64,000 nucleotides of DNA from 40CM-2-70-7 sp035505915 (GTDB taxonomy: Bacteria > Gemmatimonadota > Gemmatimonadetes > Gemmatimonadales > GWC2-71-9): assembly GCA_035505915.1 (NCBI GenBank), contig DATJQI010000054.1, positions 115,900 through 179,899 of the forward strand, given 5' to 3'. Made by a program: the position numbers and the translations under genes. The notes beneath the pieces were generated by a model. It was not told the origin of the DNA. It saw only the letters and a list, made by a program, of their open reading frames with translations, and did no database searches. Shown one piece after another: positions 1-7,176 of the stretch; position 1 is the stretch's first letter, and the number at the start of each line of letters is the position of its first letter.

Positions 1-291
1 GCCCTGATGAAGCCCGGGGCGATTCTGATCAACACCGCGCGCGGGGACCTGGTCCGCGAAGAGGCCGTGGCGATCGCGCTGGAAGAGGGCACGCTCGGGG
101 CCGCGGGGCTCGACGTCTTCACCGAGGAGCCCGCCGTCCACCCGCGTCTCTTGGCCGCGCCCCGGACCGTGCTCCTGCCGCACCTCGGCTCCGCCACCTG
201 GCCGACGCGCCGCCGCATGGCGGAGACCGCGCTGGCGAACGTGCGGGCGGTCCTCGGCGGACGGCCGCCGTTGACCCCGGTGGTCCCCTAG
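1..291 (+). CDS. D-2-hydroxyacid dehydrogenase, C-terminal part
   Basis: The reading frame is already open at base 1, so only the last 96 residues are visible. They carry hallmarks of NAD(P)-dependent D-2-hydroxyacid dehydrogenases (glyoxylate/hydroxypyruvate reductase, phosphoglycerate dehydrogenase type). There is an N-T-A-R-G-D segment after the nucleotide-binding fold, the catalytic-region Asp and Glu in LDVFTEEP, and the catalytic His in LPHLGSAT. The protein ends soon after the final helix, so no ACT regulatory domain follows. This favours a glyoxylate reductase-like enzyme over a long-form SerA. The substrate cannot be told from this part. The pyrR promoter overlaps the end of the gene. 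Confidence 0.88.
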   Translation, partial: ALMKPGAILINTARGDLVREEAVAIALEEGTLGAAGLDVFTEEPAVHPRLLAAPRTVLLPHLGSATWPTRRRMAETALANVRAVLGGRPPLTPVVP

Positions 292-298
292 TTAGCTT
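271..298 (+). promoter_or_regulatory. Promoter of the pyrRBC operon
   Basis: TTGACC at 271-276 and TAGCTT at 293-298 are separated by 16 bp. Transcription should begin near 305, only about five bases before the pyrR ATG at 310. That leaves no room for a leader with a terminator/antiterminator. The -35 box lies inside the upstream dehydrogenase gene. The call rests on sequence alone. Confidence 0.6.
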
Positions 299-309
299 TC
301 ACGCTCGGA

Positions 310-864
310 ATGACCCCCCACAACGATCGCAGCATTCTCCTCGACGCCCGTGCCTTCGCGCGGGCGCTTCAGCGTATGGCGGTCGAAATCACCGAGCTCG
401 CGCCCGCCGCCGAGCACCTGGTGTTGATCGGCATTCAACGCCGGGGCGTCGAGCTGGCGGAGCGGCTGGCCCAGCTGATCGAGAAGAACGGGGGCCCGAG
501 CGTGCGGCGGGGGGCCCTCGACATCACGCTCTACCGGGACGACCTGGAGACCGTGGGTCCCAAGCCGGTGATCGGCGAGACTCGGATCCCGGGAGACCTG
601 AGCGGCAGCCACGTGGTGATCGTCGACGACGTGCTCTACACGGGCCGGACCGTCCGCGCCGCGCTGGACGAGCTGGCCGATTTCGGCCGCCCCCGCCGCA
701 TCTCCCTCTGCGTGCTGGTGGACCGTGGCGGGCGGGAGCTGCCCATCGCCGCCGACGTGGTGGGGAAAGCGGTCAAGACCGGCCCGCGCGACCGGGTGGA
801 CGTCGGGGTGAAGGAGCTGGATGGGAAGGACGAAGTCACGGTGGTCCGGGGAGGCCCGGCGTGA
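310..864 (+). CDS. pyrR: PyrR: pyrimidine operon regulator / uracil phosphoribosyltransferase
   Basis: The 184 residues match the usual length of PyrR, an RNA-binding attenuation protein with weak uracil phosphoribosyltransferase activity. The PRPP-binding loop VIVDDVLYTGRT is present near residues 100-111. The N-terminal GIQRRG and the mid-protein DITLYRDD are typical of PyrR. The gene is first in a pyrR-pyrB-pyrC operon and its end overlaps pyrB by four bases. In Bacillus PyrR binds the pyr mRNA leader in response to UMP/UTP. Here the promoter lies so close to the start codon that no leader attenuator fits before pyrR, so its mode of regulation, if any, is unclear. Confidence 0.95.
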   Translation: MTPHNDRSILLDARAFARALQRMAVEITELAPAAEHLVLIGIQRRGVELAERLAQLIEKNGGPSVRRGALDITLYRDDLETVGPKPVIGETRIPGDLSGSHVVIVDDVLYTGRTVRAALDELADFGRPRRISLCVLVDRGGRELPIAADVVGKAVKTGPRDRVDVGVKELDGKDEVTVVRGGPA

Positions 865-1832
865 CGGCCATCGGCAAGGACCTGGTGGGGCTCGAGCACC
901 TGTCGCCCGAGCAGATCCGGCTGATCCTGGACACCGCCGAGCCGTTCAAGGAGGTGTCCGAGCGGCCCATCAAGAAGGTCCCGGCGCTGCGCGGCAAGAC
1001 CATCGTCAACCTCTTCTTCGAAGCCTCCACCCGTACCCGCATCTCCTTTGAATTCGCCGAAAAACGCCTGTCCGCCGACACCGTCAACGTGGCGGTGTCG
1101 GGGTCGTCCGTGTCGAAAGGCGAGACTCTGGTGGACACGGCCCGCAACCTCGAAGCGATGCGGATCGACATGGTGGTGATCCGCCACGGCTCCTCGGGGG
1201 CGGCGCAATTCCTGGGGAGCCGGATCCGGTCCAACGTGATCAACGCGGGGGACGGTAAGCACGAGCACCCCACCCAGGGCCTGCTCGACCTGCTGACCAT
1301 CCGGGACCGGCACGGGCGCATCGAAGGACTCAAGGTCTGCCTGGTGGGCGACATCCTCCACAGCCGCGTCGCGCGCTCGAACCTCTGGGGGCTCACCAAG
1401 CTCGGGGCCGAGGTGGGGGTCTGCGGTCCGCGGACGCTGCTGCCGCGCGGCATCGAGGAGCTGGGCGTGCAGGTCTTCGATCGCATCGAACAGGCCATCG
1501 AGTGGGCGGACGTGCTCAACGTGCTGCGGCTCCAGCTCGAGCGGATGGAGAAGGGCTTCATCCCTTCGCTGCGCGAGTACTACCGGGTCTTCGGCGTCAC
1601 CGAAGAGCGGCTGGCGCAGGCCCGGCGCGACATCACCGTGATGCATCCCGGGCCGATGAACCGCGGCGTGGAGATCGACAGCCGCGTGGCCGACGGCCCG
1701 CACAGCGTGATCCTCGACCAGGTGACCAACGGGGTGGCGATCCGGATGGCGGTTCTTTATCTGCTCGCCGGCGGCAAGCCGGAGCTGGCCGACGCGGCGA
1801 AGCGCGGTGCCGCGGGCGGGGGGGCCGAATGA
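861..1832 (+). CDS. pyrB: Aspartate carbamoyltransferase, catalytic chain
   Basis: PyrB joins carbamoyl phosphate and L-aspartate to make N-carbamoyl-aspartate, the committed step of de novo pyrimidine synthesis. The 323 residues carry the carbamoyl-phosphate signature FFEASTRTRISFE (about residues 53-65), HPTQ in the middle of the chain and HPGPMNRG near residue 260. All are typical of the catalytic chain. No regulatory PyrI gene is adjacent, which fits the trimeric or DHOase-associated form paired with PyrC. The GTG start overlaps the pyrR stop (GTGA), and the end overlaps pyrC by ATGA, so translation is probably coupled along the operon. Confidence 0.96.
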   Translation: MTAIGKDLVGLEHLSPEQIRLILDTAEPFKEVSERPIKKVPALRGKTIVNLFFEASTRTRISFEFAEKRLSADTVNVAVSGSSVSKGETLVDTARNLEAMRIDMVVIRHGSSGAAQFLGSRIRSNVINAGDGKHEHPTQGLLDLLTIRDRHGRIEGLKVCLVGDILHSRVARSNLWGLTKLGAEVGVCGPRTLLPRGIEELGVQVFDRIEQAIEWADVLNVLRLQLERMEKGFIPSLREYYRVFGVTEERLAQARRDITVMHPGPMNRGVEIDSRVADGPHSVILDQVTNGVAIRMAVLYLLAGGKPELADAAKRGAAGGGAE

Positions 1833-3136
1833 CGCGGCCCTTGCTGCTCCGCGGCGGCCGGGTGATCGATCCGAGCCGCGGCATCGACGAAGTGGCGGAC
1901 CTCCTGGTGCAGGACGGCAAGATCGCCGGACTGGGGCGGGGACTCGGCGCGCCGGACGGCGGCGAGGTCCGGGACGTCACCGGGCTCGTGGTCGCGCCCG
2001 GACTCGTCGACGTGCACGTGCACTTCCGCGAGCCCGGAAACGAGGATGAAGAGACGGTCGCCACCGGCGCGCGGGCCGCCGTCACCGGCGGCTATACCGC
2101 GGTCTGCGCGATGCCCAACACCGACCCGGTCACCGACAATCAGGCGGCCGTGGGATTCATCGTGCGGCAGTCGGTGCGGGCCGGTCTGGCGCGGGTCTAC
2201 CCCATCGGCGCCGTGTCGGTGGGGCAGCGGGGAGAGAAGCTCGCGGAGTTCGGCGAAATGGTGGGCGCGGGCGCGGTGGCGGTGTCCGACGACGGCCGGC
2301 CGGTGGCCTCGGGGCACCTGATGCGCACCGCGCTCGAGTACGCGCGGACCTTCGACATTCCGGTGGCCGATCACTGCGAAGAGCCGACGCTGTTCACCGG
2401 CGGCGTGATGCACGAGGGCCTGGTCTCGTCCCGGCTGGGGCTGAAGGGGATCCCGGCCGCGGCCGAGGAAATCATGGTCGCGCGGGATCTGCTGCTCGCG
2501 GAGCTGACGGGCGGGCACGTGCATCTCTGCCACATGTCCACCCGCGGCTCGGTGGCGTTCATCCGCCGGGCCAAGGAGCGGAACGTCCGGGTGACGGCGG
2601 AGGTCACGCCCCACCATCTGACCCTGACCGATCATGCGTGCGAGGGCTACGACACCAACGCCAAGATGAACCCGCCGCTGCGGGAAGCGGCGGACGTCGC
2701 GGCGCTCCGGCAGGCGCTGGTGGAGGGCGTGATCGACTGCATCGCGACCGACCACGCCCCGCATGCCTACGACGAGAAGGACGCCGCGTTCGACGACGCC
2801 CCGTTCGGGATCGTCGGACTCGAGACCGGGTTCGGGGTGGCGCACACGGAGCTGGTGGAGGGGGGCGTCCTGTCCCTCCCCGACCTGATTCACCGGATGA
2901 GCACGGCCCCGGCGCGGGCCTTCCATCTTCCGGGGGGCGGGCTGCGCATCGGCGCCGTGGCGGACGTCTGCGTCCTGGACGTCCGGACCCCCTGGACCGT
3001 GGATGCCGCCGCCTTCCACTCGAAGAGCCGGAATTCCCCCTTCGGCGGCCGGCGGCTGACCGGGGCCGCCCGGATGACCCTGGTGGCGGGCCGCCTGGTG
3101 CATGATGTGCCCGCGCCGGGTGCCCGGGGGGCGTAG
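1829..3136 (+). CDS. pyrC: Dihydroorotase
   Basis: PyrC cyclises carbamoyl-aspartate to dihydroorotate. The ATG at 1829 overlaps the pyrB stop, giving 435 residues, the normal length for the long-form (class I) enzyme. Metal-site features are all present: HVHFREPG near residue 60, an Asp in SDDGRP, a His in ADHCEE, a His pair in TPHHLTLTDH and ATDHAPH near residue 306. The enzyme therefore looks active rather than a non-catalytic pseudo-DHOase. An upstream in-frame extension exists through pyrB, but the overlap start fits the operon pattern. No pyrD, pyrE or pyrF follows. Confidence 0.96.
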   Translation: MTRPLLLRGGRVIDPSRGIDEVADLLVQDGKIAGLGRGLGAPDGGEVRDVTGLVVAPGLVDVHVHFREPGNEDEETVATGARAAVTGGYTAVCAMPNTDPVTDNQAAVGFIVRQSVRAGLARVYPIGAVSVGQRGEKLAEFGEMVGAGAVAVSDDGRPVASGHLMRTALEYARTFDIPVADHCEEPTLFTGGVMHEGLVSSRLGLKGIPAAAEEIMVARDLLLAELTGGHVHLCHMSTRGSVAFIRRAKERNVRVTAEVTPHHLTLTDHACEGYDTNAKMNPPLREAADVAALRQALVEGVIDCIATDHAPHAYDEKDAAFDDAPFGIVGLETGFGVAHTELVEGGVLSLPDLIHRMSTAPARAFHLPGGGLRIGAVADVCVLDVRTPWTVDAAAFHSKSRNSPFGGRRLTGAARMTLVAGRLVHDVPAPGARGA

Positions 3137-3169
3137 GCCGGGGCCGGAGCGGACGGTTCCCCGGGTATG

Positions 3170-3175
3170 TATCTT
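3170..3175 (+). promoter_or_regulatory. Possible -10 element upstream of the zinc-ribbon gene
   Basis: TATCTT matches the TANNTT -10 form seen at other promoters in this window. No good -35 box is visible 16-18 bp upstream. It would give a leader of about 30 bases before the ATG at 3214, which is preceded by a GGAG ribosome-binding site. Confidence 0.3.
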
Positions 3176-3213
3176 CCGGGCTGACGAACCCGTGGCCCGC
3201 AGTCGGAGAACGC

Positions 3214-4161
3214 ATGCCTCCTAAGACACCCGCCCCCAAGGGCACCGCCGCCATCCAGCGCCTGCTGGACGAGCGCCGGCAGTACGAAGCCTGGATCGCG
3301 CGCATCGACGCGGCGGCGGATTCGACGCCCGACGCGGTGCGCGGCCGGGTGCGCGCGGATTACGAGGCGCGTCTCGTGGGTGTGATCAAGGAGCTGAAGA
3401 CCCACATGGAGGCGGCGCGCCAGGTCATCGCGCAGCGCCGTCTGGTCCTCACCGAGCTGCAGCAGAAGGAGGCGGGAGCCGCCGAGCGTCTGGCCGAGGC
3501 CGAGCTCCGGCACGCGGTGGGTGAGTACGACGAAGGGCAGTGGACCCAGGTACACAAGCAGGCGCTGTCGGAGCTGGTATCCATCCGCGAGGAGCTGCAG
3601 GCCGTCGCGACCGAGGTCGAGAAGCTCGAGGAGCTCGACGCGCTGATCTCGGAGCCTCCGGCAGCTCCGCCGCCCGCTCCGGCGCCGGCGCCGGCGCCCG
3701 CTCCGCGGACCGCGGCACCGCCGCCACCGCCGCCGGCGGCCGAGCCGGCGCTGACCGTGGTGTCGGACCGGGGCCGTGGAGCCCCCCCCGCGCCACCGCG
3801 CCCCCAGCCCAAGCCCGTGGAGGAGAAGCGCCCCGCGGAGAAGAAGCACGAGCCGGTGGACGAGCTGGCGTTCCTGAAGTCGGTCACTGAGGACGCCCGC
3901 GGGGGCGGTGTGTCGCCGCGCCGGGCCAGCGGCGCGCAATACCAGCCGTCCGATCTCACGCCCGAGCACCCGGCGCCGCCGGCGAATACGCAGCTGCCGG
4001 GGCGCCCGCCGCGGGTCACCGCCGACGTGGATCCGGTGATCGTGGGGGACGATGGTGTGGAGGAGCCGGTGAAGACGCTCCGCTGCAAGGATTGCGGAAC
4101 GATGAACCTGCCGACCGAGTGGTACTGCGAGAACTGCGGGGCCGAGCTCGCCGCCCTCTAG
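3214..4161 (+). CDS. Coiled-coil protein with C-terminal zinc ribbon, function unknown
   Basis: I do not recognise a named family. The 315-residue protein has three parts. The N-terminal half is Glu/Leu/Ala-rich and predicted helical or coiled-coil (roughly residues 10-145). The middle is a low-complexity Ala-Pro linker (about 148-205) followed by a charged, disordered stretch. The end is a zinc-ribbon motif, CxxC-x10-CxxC, with cysteines near residues 291, 294, 305 and 308. There is no signal peptide or membrane segment, so it should be cytoplasmic. It ends convergently with rpsT, the two stop codons sharing the four bases CTAG. The ribbon could bind protein or nucleic acid; nothing in the sequence decides which. 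Confidence 0.8.
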   Translation: MPPKTPAPKGTAAIQRLLDERRQYEAWIARIDAAADSTPDAVRGRVRADYEARLVGVIKELKTHMEAARQVIAQRRLVLTELQQKEAGAAERLAEAELRHAVGEYDEGQWTQVHKQALSELVSIREELQAVATEVEKLEELDALISEPPAAPPPAPAPAPAPAPRTAAPPPPPPAAEPALTVVSDRGRGAPPAPPRPQPKPVEEKRPAEKKHEPVDELAFLKSVTEDARGGGVSPRRASGAQYQPSDLTPEHPAPPANTQLPGRPPRVTADVDPVIVGDDGVEEPVKTLRCKDCGTMNLPTEWYCENCGAELAAL

Positions 4162-4415
4162 GCCTTCTTGGTCCTGACCAGCGCCGCGAGCCGCGATTTC
4201 TGCCTCGCGGCGTTGTTCTTGTGGATCAATCCTTTGCGGGCGGCCCGATCGAGCAGCTGAACGGCGCGCGCGTACGCGGTGCCGGCGGCGGCGGCCGTGG
4301 AGGCGGTGCGGACGTGCTTCAGGGCGGTCCGGAGCTCGGAATTCTGAGCGCGGTTGACGATGGTGCGAGCGCGGGCCTGGCGCAGCGCTTTCTTGGCGGA
4401 CTTGATTTTCGGCAC
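4158..4415 (-). CDS. rpsT: 30S ribosomal protein S20
   Basis: This small, Lys/Arg/Ala-rich protein of 85 residues binds 16S rRNA in the 30S body. The N-terminus MPKIKSAKKALRQ and the segment GLIHKNNAARQKSRL near residues 62-76 are diagnostic of S20. The start is GTG, preceded by AGGAG. The gene stands alone on the minus strand with its own strong promoter and overlaps the 3' end of the zinc-ribbon gene by four bases. No terminator hairpin is visible between the convergent genes. Confidence 0.95.
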   Translation of the reverse strand: MPKIKSAKKALRQARARTIVNRAQNSELRTALKHVRTASTAAAAGTAYARAVQLLDRAARKGLIHKNNAARQKSRLAALVRTKKA

Positions 4416-4438
4416 AAGGTCTCCTGTTCGAGGCGCGG

Positions 4439-4467
4439 AAAATAGACGGTAAGTTGTGGGGGATCAA
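4439..4467 (-). promoter_or_regulatory. rpsT promoter
   Basis: On the minus strand TTGATC (4467-4462) is followed after 17 bp by TATTTT (4444-4439). The leader before the GTG at 4415 is about 18 bases and holds the AGGAG ribosome-binding site. It is divergent from the promoter of the M50 protease gene. Confidence 0.7.
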
Positions 4468-4479
4468 GGCCCTACGGCG

Positions 4480-4508
4480 TTGACCGGGGTACGGTCCCTT
4501 CCTATCTT
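4480..4508 (+). promoter_or_regulatory. Promoter of the protease-scpAB-rluB operon
   Basis: TTGACC at 4480-4485 and TATCTT at 4503-4508 are separated by exactly 17 bp, one of the best promoter matches in the window. Transcription should begin near 4515. The downstream reading frame opens only at 4511. Confidence 0.7.
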
Positions 4509-4564
4509 AGATCGTCGCCGACGCTGAGCGTGTTATCACCCTCGACATCCTGCTCTGGGCCACG

Positions 4565-5203
4565 GTGTTGCTGTTCTCGATGGTGGCGCACGAGTATGCC
4601 CACGCCGCGACGGCCTTCCGCCAAGGTGACGACACCGCTTCCTCCCTGGGGCGGCTGACGCTGAACCCTCTGAAACACATCGATCCCATCATGACCGTCC
4701 TCGTGCCCATCGGGCTGTGGGTGGCGTCACACGGGACCTGGACCTTCGGCGCGGCCAAGCCGGTGCCGGTGGACCCCTCGAAGTTCCGGGACCATCCGTC
4801 GGGGGACATCATCGTGTCCCTGGCCGGGATCGTCACCAACCTGGGGCTCTTCGTGGCCTGCGTGCTGGCGTACATCCTCGTGGGCGTGGTCGGCGGGGCG
4901 AGTCCCCGGGTCGCGGAGGCGGTCCAGGGGGCGTTGTGGTCCGGGATCGCGGTGAACCTGCTGCTCGCGTTCTTCAACCTGATTCCGATCCCGCCCCTCG
5001 ACGGCAGCCGCGTGTTGTACCAATTCCTGCCGCCCGTGGCGCGGGCCCGGTACCGGCAGCTGTTCCGGTTCGGCCTCCTGCCCATCGTCGCGATCAGCCT
5101 GCTCTTGCCCGGGGTCATCGACGTCCTGCTCTGGCCCGCCTTCCGGCTGATGGATGTGGCCGGGATGCTGATCCACGGATTCACGATCAAGGTGGCCGCA
5201 TGA
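4565..5203 (+). CDS. Site-2-protease-family (M50) zinc metallopeptidase
   Basis: This is an integral-membrane M50 peptidase of the short, PDZ-less type found next to scpA in many bacteria. The zinc motif HEYAH lies in the first membrane helix, and NLIPIPPLDGSR near residues 142-153 supplies the third ligand Asp. Four to five hydrophobic helices are visible. The GTG at 4565 gives 212 residues but truncates the first helix. The frame stays open to 4511 without any ATG, GTG or TTG, and LDILLWATVLLF just upstream looks like genuine protein. The true start may therefore be a non-canonical codon such as CTG at 4550 or ATC at 4535. The end overlaps scpA by ATGA. Confidence 0.9.
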   Translation: MLLFSMVAHEYAHAATAFRQGDDTASSLGRLTLNPLKHIDPIMTVLVPIGLWVASHGTWTFGAAKPVPVDPSKFRDHPSGDIIVSLAGIVTNLGLFVACVLAYILVGVVGGASPRVAEAVQGALWSGIAVNLLLAFFNLIPIPPLDGSRVLYQFLPPVARARYRQLFRFGLLPIVAISLLLPGVIDVLLWPAFRLMDVAGMLIHGFTIKVAA

Positions 5204-5940
5204 GCGCACCGACCCATCCGGTCCTGACCGGCCCGCCCGGCTTCGTCATCGAGCTGGACCAGTTCTCGGGTCCCCTCGACCTCCTGCTGCACCTGATCCG
5301 CGAGGACGAAGTCGATATCACGGATCTCCCCATCGCGAAGATCGCCGACCAGTTCCTGGCGGTGATCAACGAGCTGGGCCTGAATCAGGCCGCGGACTAT
5401 CTGGAGATGGCGGCCCGGCTCCTCCGCATCAAGGCGCAGATGCTGCTGCCGCGGCACCTGGGGGACGACGAATGGGAGGACCCGCGCTCCGAGCTGGTCC
5501 GGCGGCTCCTCGAGTACCAGCAGATCCGCGAGCTGGTGGACTGGCTGCAGCGGGCCGCGGCGGTCCGGGCCGAGCAGTACGGACGCGGCTACGAGGCGCC
5601 GGCCCCGGACGCGCCGCCGGCGCCCCTCGAGCTCGACCTCAACGACCTCCTGGCCGCGGCGGAGCGGGTGATCTCGCTCATCCCCGAGCCGATGATCCAC
5701 CGGGTGGTCCCGCGACCCCTCGACGTCGAAGGCGCCACCCGGCGGATCCACGCGCTGCTCGAGTCCCGCGAGGAGTTCGGGTGGCTCGACATCGTGGGGG
5801 AGACGCCCTCGATCGTCGACGTGCTGTCCACGTTCATCGCCCTCCTCGAGCTGGCCAAGCGCCAGACGGTCCGGCTGGACCAGCCGTCGCCCTTCGCCCC
5901 CATGGTGATCCGCCGTGAGTCCCCTCGCGAAGCTGCTTGA
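5200..5940 (+). CDS. scpA: Segregation and condensation protein A (kleisin)
   Basis: ScpA is the kleisin that bridges the SMC ATPase heads in the chromosome-organising SMC-ScpAB complex. The 246 residues show the family signature: FSGPLDLLLHLIREDEVDI (about residues 22-40), then AADYLEMAARLLRIKAQMLLP (about 68-88), and the C-terminal winged-helix region that binds the SMC cap. The middle linker is Ala/Pro-rich. The ATG overlaps the protease stop (ATGA), and the end overlaps scpB by 26 bases. The smc gene itself is not in the window. Confidence 0.95.
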   Translation: MSAPTHPVLTGPPGFVIELDQFSGPLDLLLHLIREDEVDITDLPIAKIADQFLAVINELGLNQAADYLEMAARLLRIKAQMLLPRHLGDDEWEDPRSELVRRLLEYQQIRELVDWLQRAAAVRAEQYGRGYEAPAPDAPPAPLELDLNDLLAAAERVISLIPEPMIHRVVPRPLDVEGATRRIHALLESREEFGWLDIVGETPSIVDVLSTFIALLELAKRQTVRLDQPSPFAPMVIRRESPREAA

Positions 5941-6463
5941 GGCGGCGCTGTTCGCCTCGAGCCGGCCCCTCACCGTCGAGGAGCTCGCGTCGCTGGACGC
6001 CGAAGCCGGCGAGCCGGCGGTGCGCGCGGCGCTGGGCGAGATCCGTGAGGAATTCGAGGGGGACCGCCACGGCGTCGCCCTGGTCGAAATCGCGGGCGGC
6101 TGGCAGTTCCTGACCCGGCGCGAGCACGCCGAAGCGATCGACCGCGCGGCGTTCGCGCTCCGGCCCCGCCGCCTGTCGCCGGCGGCGCTCGAGACCCTCG
6201 CCATCATCGCGTACAAGCAGCCGGTCGGCCGTGTGGAAGTCGACGAGATCCGCGGCGTGGATTCGGGCGCGGTGATCGACAAGCTGGTGGAGCGCGGCCT
6301 CATCGAGATCGCCTCCCGGGGCGAAGGACTCGGCCGCCCGCTCCTGTACGGCACCACGCCGTCGTTCCTCGAGCTCCTCGGTCTCCAGGACCTGGAGGAA
6401 CTGCCGCGTCTCGAAGAGCTGTCGGTCGCGCTCCGCCCGCCCGCGCCGGCCGAGCCCGAATGA
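5915..6463 (+). CDS. scpB: Segregation and condensation protein B
   Basis: ScpB is the paired winged-helix protein that dimerises and binds the ScpA kleisin. The 182 residues begin at a GTG inside the end of scpA (SPLAKLLEAALFASSRPLTVEEL). They contain the characteristic LSPAALETLAIIAYKQPVGR, about residues 88-107, and EIRGVDSGAV. The C-terminus (GTTPSFLELLGLQDLEELP) is also typical. The end overlaps the pseudouridine synthase gene by ATGA, an arrangement common in bacteria. Confidence 0.95.
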   Translation: MSPLAKLLEAALFASSRPLTVEELASLDAEAGEPAVRAALGEIREEFEGDRHGVALVEIAGGWQFLTRREHAEAIDRAAFALRPRRLSPAALETLAIIAYKQPVGRVEVDEIRGVDSGAVIDKLVERGLIEIASRGEGLGRPLLYGTTPSFLELLGLQDLEELPRLEELSVALRPPAPAEPE

Positions 6464-7176
6464 CCGACATGCGCCTGCAGCGCGCTCTGGCGCGCGCAGG
6501 CGTCACGTCCCGGCGCAAGGCCGAGGACCTGATCCGCGCCGGACGCGTGCGCGTGGACGGCGTCGTCGCCGAAATCGGGAGCAAGGTCGACCCCGGCCGC
6601 CAGCGGGTCACCGTGGACGGCCGGCCGCTGGCGGCGCCCGCCGTCGCCTGGTTCGCGCTCAACAAGCCCCTCGGCTACGTCGTGAGCCGCGGCGATCCGG
6701 AAGGGCGCCGCACCATTTACGACCTCCTCCCCAAAGTGCCCGGGCTGGCCTACGTTGGACGGCTGGACGTGATGACGTCGGGTCTCCTGCTGTGCACCAC
6801 GGACGGCGATGCCGCGCACCGGCTCACCCATCCGAGCTTCGCGGTGGAGCGCACCTACTGGCTCCGCGTGCACGGCCGTCCCGCGAGCGACGTCAAGCGG
6901 GCACTGGCGAGCCGCCCCGTCGTCGAGGGCCGTCCCGTCGTGATCCGCGAGGCGCGGGTGCGGCCCGCGGGCCGGAGCCTGGAAATCGAGCTGACCCTGG
7001 CCGAGGGCCGGCACCGCATCGTGCGCCGGCTGGCCGAGGAGCTGGGGCTGAAGGTGGAGTGGCTGCATCGCGTGTCGTACGGGCCGGTGCGGCTGGGAAA
7101 GCTGCCGGAAGGGCAGTGGCGCGCGCTCACGCCGCGGGAGATTCAGGCCATCGGACGGATCCGTGCACCTCGCTGA
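6460..7176 (+). CDS. rluB: rRNA pseudouridine synthase, RluB/RsuA family
   Basis: The enzyme isomerises a specific uridine in rRNA to pseudouridine; RluB-type members act on 23S rRNA. An S4 RNA-binding domain occupies about residues 4-50 (LQRALARAGVTSRRKAEDLI). The catalytic domain includes GRLDVMTSGLLLCT near residues 100-113, in which the Asp is the catalytic residue. The 238 residues fit the RsuA/RluB group. The scpA-scpB-rluB order is widely conserved and supports RluB over RluE/F, but specificity cannot be proven from sequence. A GTG-started gene overlaps its last 14 bases. Confidence 0.92.
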   Translation: MTDMRLQRALARAGVTSRRKAEDLIRAGRVRVDGVVAEIGSKVDPGRQRVTVDGRPLAAPAVAWFALNKPLGYVVSRGDPEGRRTIYDLLPKVPGLAYVGRLDVMTSGLLLCTTDGDAAHRLTHPSFAVERTYWLRVHGRPASDVKRALASRPVVEGRPVVIREARVRPAGRSLEIELTLAEGRHRIVRRLAEELGLKVEWLHRVSYGPVRLGKLPEGQWRALTPREIQAIGRIRAPR

